From JABDCI01 sp964475835 (GTDB taxonomy: Bacteria > Verrucomicrobiota > Verrucomicrobiia > JABWAM01), in assembly GCA_964475835.1 (NCBI GenBank), contig CAYYYL010000061.1:1-11156 (forward strand): DNA of 11,156 bases, given 5' to 3'. Of the stretch, positions 5,481-11,156 are shown in pieces. Below the pieces are notes generated by a model. It was not told the origin of the DNA. It made no database searches and saw only the letters and a list, made by a program, of their open reading frames with translations. Each line of letters starts with the position of its first letter. Within the stretch, counting starts at the first letter, position 1. The translations under genes and the position numbers were made by a program.

Positions 5481-8324
5481 GATTTCGAGAGAATCCCGGT
5501 TTTTGAGTTTTTGCCGCTCCTTTTCTTCAAGTGCTTTCCATTGAGCGGCGCTTTCCACCACGATGTATGAAGTAACTGGAGTCAAAATTCCCGATTCCTT
5601 GCTCAGCGCGACGGTTTCCTGATTGTCGTTGGATGCCGTGGAAGGTTGCTCCAGGGATCGTGTATGAAGCGCCCATGCCTGTACTCCTTTGCTGTAAGGG
5701 GACTCCGAGGGGAGGGACGTCACATTCTGAATTTTTTGGAATTGACGAGTCGAGGAATCAAAATACGCCAGGTCCTCCACCGAGCCCTGCTCGATCATGA
5801 CGCTCCGGGGTTCCGAAACAGATGGGAGTGTGGCACGGATGGTTTCTCCGACTCTCCAGAGATGCACGGGAGAAAAGGACAGGGAGGCCGGCTCCCCCCG
5901 GGTCCTGCCGGAAAAATCACCCAAAACGATTTCATTTCCGGCGGCATCAATCAACCAACCTGAGGTCTCCGGAATCTCGTTGGCAAACCATTCGAAATTT
6001 TCCTCATGAATCACTCTGGTTTCGGTTGAATGGATCAGCACGAATACCGGGTATCTCAAATCCCAAGGGGAGGAATGGGAGTTCTCGAATCCGTTCCTAA
6101 AATCAAGAAGGGCATGTTTGATGGCCCGTTCCGGACAAAATCCGCCCCGGTTGGAAGGAGGGGAAGACTTGGAAAAGACCTCCAAAGCGGACTCAAGCGG
6201 TGTGGGGGGTGTAACCACATCCCTCCATTCAAAATTCCCTTCGGAAATCCGACAGTCGGCGATGTTGGGAAATTTTTCCGCAACCTTCCGGATGAGAGTT
6301 CCCCAGTCCTCCTGTTTTCCATGTGAGGTTGCTGAACGATCAATGAGGAAATGAAAATAGGGTTTTCGAGTAACTGTCGGGAGCTTTTGGGTGACTCCGG
6401 CAGGGATGATGAGCATGCCGGAGTGGGGTGACGTGGGTGCCCAGCAAAGTGAATCGTTGCCCAGGGTTTGTCCCAAAGGAACACTTCGGGTTCCGAGGTT
6501 GAGGGTGGGGCCACTGGAGGATGGATAAAGAAATTCCACTTCCGTGGTTCGGACCTCACCTTTCGCCACGGGAAATACTCTTAATTGAACCGTATCCACT
6601 CCTGTGTAAACCAGGAGACCGGGATCACGACGGTAACTTCGGATCATTTGGTAAATCCACATGGCCGATTTTTTTTCGAAAATCCGCCCGGGCACCCGCT
6701 CCTTACCAATCGTTAGCGAATATCCCGAAACAAAAACTCCCGCAGGAAGGTGAATGTCAGTGACAAATTCGGCCGGGAAATCCCCCGGATTGGATAGGGT
6801 CAACTTGACGAGGGAACGATCACAACCTGCTTCCGATTGGTTTTGAATCTGCAGGTTGTCTAATTTTGCCTGCGGAAAAGCGTTGGTGGAGATTCTCCGG
6901 TCTTCACGCAAAGCTCCCCGTCCGCGTCCCCAGAAAATTCCCATGCTATCTTTTGTCTTGAGAGGCTCGATGTCCTTCCCAAAAAAAACGCAATGGAGGT
7001 GGTTGATCTTCGGATCAGGCAACGTCAGTCCGCCAAAAACCACGGATTCGTAATAGGCTGAGAGGAGGGGCATTTCGACATTTGCCTTGAATTCCTGCAA
7101 GTGCCGCAGGGTTCTTTTAAGGGAAGACAAAGAACCCGAAAATGGCTGGGGTTCCCGGTGGTTTGGCGCGTAAACGTAGTCGAGCGCTTGATGCAAGGTA
7201 TTCCGATCTGGGAAGGGTTGAATCAGAAAATAGACAGGTAGTAAGGCACCCGCAAGGCATCCCATCAGAAGCAATTTCCTGGGGGAGAAACCCTGGACCT
7301 CCCGGCGAAAGCCCTGAATCAGGCGGTGTAGGTGAATCATGAACAGCCCTGTAGGCGCCAGGATCAGAAATCCCGCCCCTGCGGCCAGCATCGCTACCAG
7401 TGAAAGGGGCAGAAAGGGTAGGAACACGAGAAAGAAATAGAGCGAGAACGGAAGGCAAAAGCATTGAGCAAGCCAGACGGCCCGGTTTGCACAGCGATTT
7501 TCCCTGCAGGGCAGGAGGAGGATCAGGCCGTTCAAAATGGTCAGAATGTAAATGGCCGGAGATTGAAGATCCGTGGGAAAGGGAATGGTCCGATTCAGAA
7601 TAAGCCCTCCCAGGGGGGCCACCAGGGTGATCACGCAAGTGAGGACCAATACGGCGGTATGGCCTTTGGTCGAAAGCCAGTTCCACATCAAGGTGAGAAA
7701 CCGGATGAATGCCATGACGCAGATCAGAGTGGACAGCACTCCCAGAAAGAGAAGAATCCACTCTTTGACGTGGGAGAATAGAAAGAATCTCTCCAGTTGG
7801 AGCATCAGATACCAGAGAACGGGAATGCTTACCGTGGTCAGCAAGCTCCAGAACCCATCCGCCCGGGCCGAAATCTTTGTGGAAAAGGAAGCCAGACTAA
7901 ACGCGGCAAAAAACAAACCGGGCATCATCAAAACAAATTGATGAAAAATGACCCGTTCGGGTCCGATGATCCACGCCTCGATGCCACCTAGAAGCGCGTC
8001 GAGAGATGCGGTGACCATCCAAAGATAGGCAAAGTGAAGCCCCAGAAGGACGATCAGGCTGATTGGGGATAAAACCTTTTTTCGAACGTGAAAGATTCCA
8101 GTGAAAATGGTGGCCGTGCTCAGAACCGCCAGTTCCAGGGCGAACACCTGGTACGCGTCAGTGAGGTGGTTGTTTTCGACTATCTTTTCCCTGGCCAGCC
8201 AGAAGGTGTGGAGATTCAAAAAGATCAGAATGATTTGCGGCAGCAAACAGGTCCAGATCAGGATCAGGGGGTGAGTGAGCGCGTCCGGGATGAGTTTTCG
8301 TTGTGGGGAGGATTCAGGGGTCAT
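5364..8324 (-). CDS. MSEP-CTERM sorting-domain protein with VIT domain (XrtK substrate)
   Basis: 986 residues. Residues ~18-370 hold about ten or eleven hydrophobic helices. A globular part follows, with a VIT (vault/inter-alpha-trypsin) domain at ~500-600 (VKLTLSNPGDFPAEFVTDIHLPAG, VPGRIFEKKSAMWIYQ, LRVFPVAKGEVRTTEVEF). After it is a vWA-like start near 655 (FHFLIDRSATS, a MIDAS-like DxSxT). The C-terminus has MESPEPP at 949-955, a short helix (WVVLLLALAWMI) and a basic RR...KK tail: the three-part layout of exosortase targets. This matches the MSEP-CTERM family, known to be paired with exosortase K. Its ATG overlaps the xrtK stop (ATGA), so the two are coupled. The cellular function of the family is not known; VIT plus vWA suggests a surface or cell-envelope binding role (inference). 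Its stop lies only 13 bases from the repeat block behind tRNA-Val. Confidence 0.87.
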   Translation of the reverse strand: MTPESSPQRKLIPDALTHPLILIWTCLLPQIILIFLNLHTFWLAREKIVENNHLTDAYQVFALELAVLSTATIFTGIFHVRKKVLSPISLIVLLGLHFAYLWMVTASLDALLGGIEAWIIGPERVIFHQFVLMMPGLFFAAFSLASFSTKISARADGFWSLLTTVSIPVLWYLMLQLERFFLFSHVKEWILLFLGVLSTLICVMAFIRFLTLMWNWLSTKGHTAVLVLTCVITLVAPLGGLILNRTIPFPTDLQSPAIYILTILNGLILLLPCRENRCANRAVWLAQCFCLPFSLYFFLVFLPFLPLSLVAMLAAGAGFLILAPTGLFMIHLHRLIQGFRREVQGFSPRKLLLMGCLAGALLPVYFLIQPFPDRNTLHQALDYVYAPNHREPQPFSGSLSSLKRTLRHLQEFKANVEMPLLSAYYESVVFGGLTLPDPKINHLHCVFFGKDIEPLKTKDSMGIFWGRGRGALREDRRISTNAFPQAKLDNLQIQNQSEAGCDRSLVKLTLSNPGDFPAEFVTDIHLPAGVFVSGYSLTIGKERVPGRIFEKKSAMWIYQMIRSYRRDPGLLVYTGVDTVQLRVFPVAKGEVRTTEVEFLYPSSSGPTLNLGTRSVPLGQTLGNDSLCWAPTSPHSGMLIIPAGVTQKLPTVTRKPYFHFLIDRSATSHGKQEDWGTLIRKVAEKFPNIADCRISEGNFEWRDVVTPPTPLESALEVFSKSSPPSNRGGFCPERAIKHALLDFRNGFENSHSSPWDLRYPVFVLIHSTETRVIHEENFEWFANEIPETSGWLIDAAGNEIVLGDFSGRTRGEPASLSFSPVHLWRVGETIRATLPSVSEPRSVMIEQGSVEDLAYFDSSTRQFQKIQNVTSLPSESPYSKGVQAWALHTRSLEQPSTASNDNQETVALSKESGILTPVTSYIVVESAAQWKALEEKERQKLKNRDSLEIMESPEPPLKWVVLLLALAWMIRRLFFKKFHHIPNISKA

Positions 8325-8833
8325 GAAAAAGTCCTTTTTCGTTGAAGCCAGATATTGGAAACGATGATGACTGTCAGAAAAATGGCGATGCCAAGGATGT
8401 TGTGGATGGCATTGTTCAGAGAGGAGGGGATGAAGTCAGGCCGCAGGAGACGTGCGTAAAAACCGCAGATCAGACGACAAGCGTTGGTGAGGACCGTGGC
8501 CATGTAAGCAAGGGTGAGGAGTCCCACCACGGCAGGAAAAGAGCGCCTTCCTGTTTTCATCCAATGGGCGCACCAGAAGGCCGCCAACAGGGTGAAAAAA
8601 TCAAACCCACTGCATCCGGGCAGAATCTGTAATTCCAGGCCTGGGTGAGTGAGAATGAACCGATCGTTTCCATCCACCACCGGTAAATTCAAAAACCAAC
8701 CGGTGAGAATGGCGGCAGGACGGCAAAATCCTTCCAATCTGAGTTGAGGTAAAAATTTTTCGACCAGATGAAGTCCTGCAAAAAGCAGGCTTGCCACTGC
8801 GTACGGCCTCCATTTTTCAAAAGTAGGGATCAT
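8321..8833 (-). CDS. xrtK: Exosortase K-like transpeptidase
   Basis: 170 residues from the ATG at 8833-8831. A polytopic membrane protein with all three exosortase active-site elements: Cys74 in LPGCSGFDFF, Arg120 in LTNACRLICGF and His144 in LNNAIHNILGIAIF. By family knowledge this Cys-Arg-His set cuts a target at its CTERM motif and transfers it to an unknown acceptor in the envelope. The small size and a single adjacent MSEP-type target identify the exosortase K branch rather than EpsH/XrtA. Its stop overlaps the target gene start by 4 bases. The frame can be opened to an ATG at 8908 (195 residues). I reject that start because it adds 25 polar residues unlike the family and runs into the divergent gene's start codon. 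Neither start has a clear Shine-Dalgarno sequence. Confidence 0.88.
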   Translation of the reverse strand: MIPTFEKWRPYAVASLLFAGLHLVEKFLPQLRLEGFCRPAAILTGWFLNLPVVDGNDRFILTHPGLELQILPGCSGFDFFTLLAAFWCAHWMKTGRRSFPAVVGLLTLAYMATVLTNACRLICGFYARLLRPDFIPSSLNNAIHNILGIAIFLTVIIVSNIWLQRKRTFS

Positions 8834-8868
8834 GTCACATTTTTTGGAGATAACGCTGAGGCAGAATC

Positions 8869-8897
8869 TTGACACTCCGGTTGGTTCAGGGGATTCT
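8869..8897 (+). promoter_or_regulatory. Promoter candidate for the small divergent membrane protein
   Basis: A perfect TTGACA (8869-8874), a 17-base spacer and a weak GATTCT (8892-8897, 3 of 6) precede the plus-strand ATG at 8907. The spacing would give a very short leader. The 73 bases between the two divergent starts (8834-8906) must hold both promoters if xrtK begins at 8833; I see no convincing minus-strand promoter there. Confidence 0.3.
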
Positions 8898-8906
8898 TGT
8901 CCAGCC

Positions 8907-9251
8907 ATGAAAGTGTTGCTGGTTCTGTCGCTTGTTCTGGAAATGATGTTAGTTGCCTATTTTTTTGTTCCCAAGAACTATTTTTCCCAGGAAAAGGCTC
9001 GTGGGGTGAAACAAGGAGTTTTGGTTCCCGTGGAGCATGAGCCCACCGCCCGTGAAAAAATGGCGGATCGGATCCGGGGGGTGATGATTGATTGCATGAT
9101 GTTCTGTTTCCTTGCGGTCAACTCTCTCGCGATGGTGATTTTCTGGCGTCGGATTCAAAACGATCAGATGGAGGCCTTTTCGTCGCCCCCGCGAAAAGAT
9201 CCCTCTCCTAAAAAACAGCATGTGGAGGATCCTGAAGATCCCCTTGAGTAG
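8907..9251 (+). CDS. Small two-helix membrane protein, unknown function
   Basis: 114 residues from the ATG at 8907. It has an N-terminal helix (VLLVLSLVLEMMLVAYFFVP, 3-22), a charged stretch (23-57), a second helix (VMIDCMMFCFLAVNSLAMVIFW, about 59-80) and a polar tail of Lys/Pro/Asp/Glu (81-114) ending DPEDPLE. I do not recognise a family. An upstream ATG at 8832 in the same frame would add 25 residues overlapping the xrtK start region. The internal ATG is preferred because it puts a membrane helix directly at the N-terminus. An AGGGGA lies about 10 bases upstream, slightly far for a ribosome-binding site. It is head-to-head with xrtK, so shared regulation is possible. The hydrophobic pattern and ordinary codon use argue for a real gene. 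Confidence 0.65.
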   Translation: MKVLLVLSLVLEMMLVAYFFVPKNYFSQEKARGVKQGVLVPVEHEPTAREKMADRIRGVMIDCMMFCFLAVNSLAMVIFWRRIQNDQMEAFSSPPRKDPSPKKQHVEDPEDPLE

Positions 9252-9301
9252 GTAAAGAGGTGGGGCATACGGCCTCGAATGAAACGCAAGATGCGGCTTG
9301 T

Positions 9302-9330
9302 TTGACGTTCCTGTAAATGGTCAGAATGTT
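9302..9330 (+). promoter_or_regulatory. Promoter candidate for tRNA-Leu
   Basis: TTGACG (9302-9307, 5 of 6 to -35), a 17-base spacer and AATGTT (9325-9330, 3 of 6 to -10) end 18 bases before the tRNA 5' end. The position suits a tRNA promoter; the -10 is poor. The rest of the 97-base gap after the preceding gene shows only a short CAAG/CTTG hairpin, too weak to call a terminator. Confidence 0.4.
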
Positions 9331-9348
9331 CAAGGGGACGGTTTTTGT

Positions 9349-9433
9349 GGGCGAGTGGCGGAACTGGCAGACGCGCTGGACTTAGGATCCAGTCTCGAAA
9401 GAGGTGCAGGTTCAAGTCCTGTCTCGCCCACCA
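9349..9433 (+). tRNA. tRNA-Leu (anticodon TAG)
   Basis: A class II tRNA of 85 nt. Acceptor GGGCGAG/CTCGCCC (7 pairs), anticodon arm CTGGA-CTTAGGA-TCCAG with anticodon TAG, and a long variable arm TCTCGAAAGAGGT containing a hairpin. The T arm is GCAGG-TTCAAGT-CCTGT, the discriminator A, and CCA is encoded. The long variable arm, the anticodon and the A discriminator all fit leucine (CUA/CUG codons). It sits alone on the plus strand between two membrane-protein genes. Confidence 0.97.
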
Positions 9434-9489
9434 TTCTTCTATCTATGGCTATAAACGGTTGACCTTTTATTAAAATCCGTGGGCGCTTT

Positions 9490-10179
9490 TTGGATCAAGT
9501 TGCTTTGAAAAAGATCTTCTCCACCCTGTTTCCAGTTCTCTACATCTGCTGGGCGATTGTGGCGATTTCCCTGACGTTTTACATCGGGGGTCTGTCGAAT
9601 GATAATCTCACGCACATCGTGATTCTCGTTCTTCTTATTTTTTCACTGGGGATTTTTTGTTTCCTGAACCCGGTGAATCCGGGGCGTTTTTTCATCAGTT
9701 CCTGTGTGATGTTGGCGGCCCTGGGGGAGGGCGCTTATATGATCAGCAAGCCTGTGCTCGATTCACTCCTGGTTCCGCGTGATGCCAAGGTGGGACTTTT
9801 CCTCCACCATTATGTCATCGATCTGGCGTTCACCCTGCCCGCCTACGTGTTGATTTTTTTTGTCATCTGGAAGCTGATCACGACCTTTCGGTATTCCCGT
9901 TGGGAATACATCTTCCTTGTGGGGCTGGGGCAGGCGATTGGGGACGGGAGCAGTTTCTTTTTAATGAATCCCGGTCTCGTCTGGCTTATTCCGTTCATTA
10001 TGCTGAACTATCATGCGATGAACGTGGCTCCGTATCTCCGGATAGAAAAGTTTCTTTCCGAAAAAAACAGACGCGATTCGAAGTGGAAATATCCCCTGAC
10101 CTTGGGGGCCGTCTTCGCTTCCTATTTTTTCAGCGGAACGGTGATCAAGATCGCCGCCCGGGCCCTCGGAATGGATTGA
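9490..10179 (+). CDS. Seven-helix integral membrane protein, unknown function
   Basis: 229 residues with seven hydrophobic segments, at about 14-34, 40-60, 66-84, 108-128, 139-160, 162-178 and 203-222. Notable residues between helices are the HHYVIDLAF segment (about 105-113) with paired histidines and an aspartate, GQAIGDG (about 147-153), and MLNYHAMN (about 171-178). I do not recognise a family. An in-frame TGA at 9460-9462 closes the frame upstream and there is no ATG, so the start must be a rare codon. TTG at 9490 is the best choice, with another TTG at 9505 (residue 6) as alternative. Neither has a good Shine-Dalgarno sequence. It lies 56 bases after tRNA-Leu and converges on the SGNH gene with a 34-base gap that shows no clear terminator. 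Confidence 0.8.
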   Translation: MDQVALKKIFSTLFPVLYICWAIVAISLTFYIGGLSNDNLTHIVILVLLIFSLGIFCFLNPVNPGRFFISSCVMLAALGEGAYMISKPVLDSLLVPRDAKVGLFLHHYVIDLAFTLPAYVLIFFVIWKLITTFRYSRWEYIFLVGLGQAIGDGSSFFLMNPGLVWLIPFIMLNYHAMNVAPYLRIEKFLSEKNRRDSKWKYPLTLGAVFASYFFSGTVIKIAARALGMD

Positions 10180-10213
10180 AAAGGCCGGTTGCGGAATGCA
10201 GGGCCGGGGCGGT

Positions 10214-11156
10214 CTACTTATTCGAGGCTTGGGCCCCGATTTTTTCAAGTTGACCGGCCAGCCATTTGGCCTGGGCTTCAGCGACAACCTGCTGCCCCCA
10301 GGGGGTGAAATGGAAGTCGTGCTGAAAGAAAACCGGTTTTTGTGTGTCTGCTTCCTTGAGAAAGGGGCGGGTATCGAGAATGTCATTCCGGGCGGCAAGT
10401 TTGGGGAGGAACTCGCGTGTTCGTTCGAAGGGCCGGTCGAAGTCCATCCTGAACTTGTCGAGGCTGGGCAGGCTTTTTGCGATTTTGTCCCAACGCTCAG
10501 GCCAAACGTGTTCCTTTGCAGGGAAAATGCTCACACAGAAACGGGCGCCATCCGATTCCACCGCAGCCTCGAGTTGTTGCATTAACAAGCGCGTGATTTC
10601 GTCCACCTGCGAGGGGTAGGGATCCTTCTCATTGATGGAGTAATAGCGGTAGCGTCCGATTCCGTTCTTGATCCAGAAATCGTCGAGGTTTTCGGGTTTG
10701 CTGGCGTCGGAGCCTGTCCTCTTGCCATGGAGTTTGCTGGTGATGCGATGGAGGACGTGTCCTCCCAGATCGGCCACCAGATTGGCAAGATGGGAGCGAT
10801 TGTACCAGTGCCAGGTGTCAAGGCGGAGGGCCTCTTCATAGTTGCGGCTCAACTTTTCCATGTCGGCCGGGATTTTTTCCAGCTTTCCGTCATCCAGGCG
10901 GAAATAAGGACGTCCGAAGTTATTCTCGTACTGGTAAAAAAGGTTTCCAGAAAAGTCGTTGTGAACGTAAACAGCCAGGAGAACAAGGTCCGGTTTGTAC
11001 TTCCGTACGTAGGTCTGGTAGCAGAGGAGCTCCTGCTGGGTGTCGTAACCCGAGATTGCGAAGTTCATGACTTCGATGTGCTTTGCCGGCATGTCGGGCT
11101 TGTTCGCGTTGAGAAGTTTCTCAAGTTGGGTTACCCACATTTCATGTTCCTCCACC
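10214..11156 (-). CDS. SGNH/GDSL-hydrolase-like protein, N-terminus outside the window
   Basis: 313 residues are visible and the frame stays open at the window edge. The apparent GTG at 11155 is probably an internal valine. In the family, the nucleophile block GDSxTxG directly precedes a (G)VEE...W...LE.LLN stretch like the one seen here. Visible are block II (FAISGYDTQQE, Gly36), the block III-type Asn (YVHNDF, Asn66) and block V (HDFHFTPWG, Asp280 and His282). These supply the oxyanion and Asp-x-His parts of an SGNH active site. The middle region (70-260) is specific to this subgroup. Members act as esterases or O-acetyl-modifying enzymes on envelope carbohydrates and lipids; the substrate cannot be told here. 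The catalytic Ser lies beyond the edge, so activity cannot be confirmed from this window. Confidence 0.82.
   Translation of the reverse strand, partial: VEEHEMWVTQLEKLLNANKPDMPAKHIEVMNFAISGYDTQQELLCYQTYVRKYKPDLVLLAVYVHNDFSGNLFYQYENNFGRPYFRLDDGKLEKIPADMEKLSRNYEEALRLDTWHWYNRSHLANLVADLGGHVLHRITSKLHGKRTGSDASKPENLDDFWIKNGIGRYRYYSINEKDPYPSQVDEITRLLMQQLEAAVESDGARFCVSIFPAKEHVWPERWDKIAKSLPSLDKFRMDFDRPFERTREFLPKLAARNDILDTRPFLKEADTQKPVFFQHDFHFTPWGQQVVAEAQAKWLAGQLEKIGAQASNK

Noticed and set aside
7535..9330. A 15-base identical stretch, AAATGGTCAGAATGT, near 7537 and again near 9315
   Set aside because: One copy is inside the sorting-target coding region and the other in the tRNA-Leu leader; no flanking similarity or element boundary supports a functional repeat, and chance is plausible.
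10180..10213. GGCCGG repeats between the two convergent genes as a possible bidirectional terminator
   Set aside because: The pairing arms are only 4-6 bases and no T-run follows on either strand.

Overview
The window looks like chromosomal DNA of a Gram-negative bacterium. The evidence is a TonB/ExbB/ExbD system with an outer-membrane receptor, Fur-type operators, a long-form CTC-family bL25 and an exosortase. The mix would suit the PVC group (Verrucomicrobiota in particular), but no marker fixes the phylum and that placement is tentative. There is no insertion sequence, CRISPR array or phage gene, and no gene-free stretch longer than 300 bases. The first ~75 bases are an almost pure G/C tract that is probably poor sequence at a contig end.

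Layout. (1) Positions 1-4147, minus strand: an iron-siderophore uptake operon in the order TonB-dependent receptor, PepSY membrane protein, exbB, exbD, tonB (cut by the window start). Gaps are tiny or the genes overlap. Two near-identical inverted repeats of Fur-box type lie just upstream, one only 3 bases from the receptor's ATG. (2) 4247-5002, minus: ribosomal protein bL25 with a charged tail, with its own promoter-like sequence. (3) 5209-5283, plus: tRNA-Val(GAC), directly followed by a compact set of nested inverted repeats. (4) 5364-8833, minus: the most distinctive locus, an exosortase K-like enzyme (xrtK) overlapping by 4 bases a 986-residue polytopic protein with a VIT domain, a vWA-like segment and a C-terminal MSEP-CTERM-type sorting tail. 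(5) 8907-9251, plus: a divergent small two-helix membrane protein of unknown function. (6) 9349-9433, plus: tRNA-Leu(TAG). (7) 9490-10179, plus: an unrecognised seven-helix membrane protein with a non-ATG start. (8) 10214 to the end, minus: an SGNH-hydrolase-like protein whose N-terminus lies outside the window.

How they work together. Under low iron, Fur release would switch on the receptor and its private TonB-ExbB-ExbD energy module. The PepSY protein probably handles the ferri-siderophore or its reduction at the inner membrane. Separately, the exosortase and its adjacent target form a one-enzyme, one-substrate protein-sorting pair whose biological output is unknown. The small divergent membrane protein beside it is a candidate accessory by position only.
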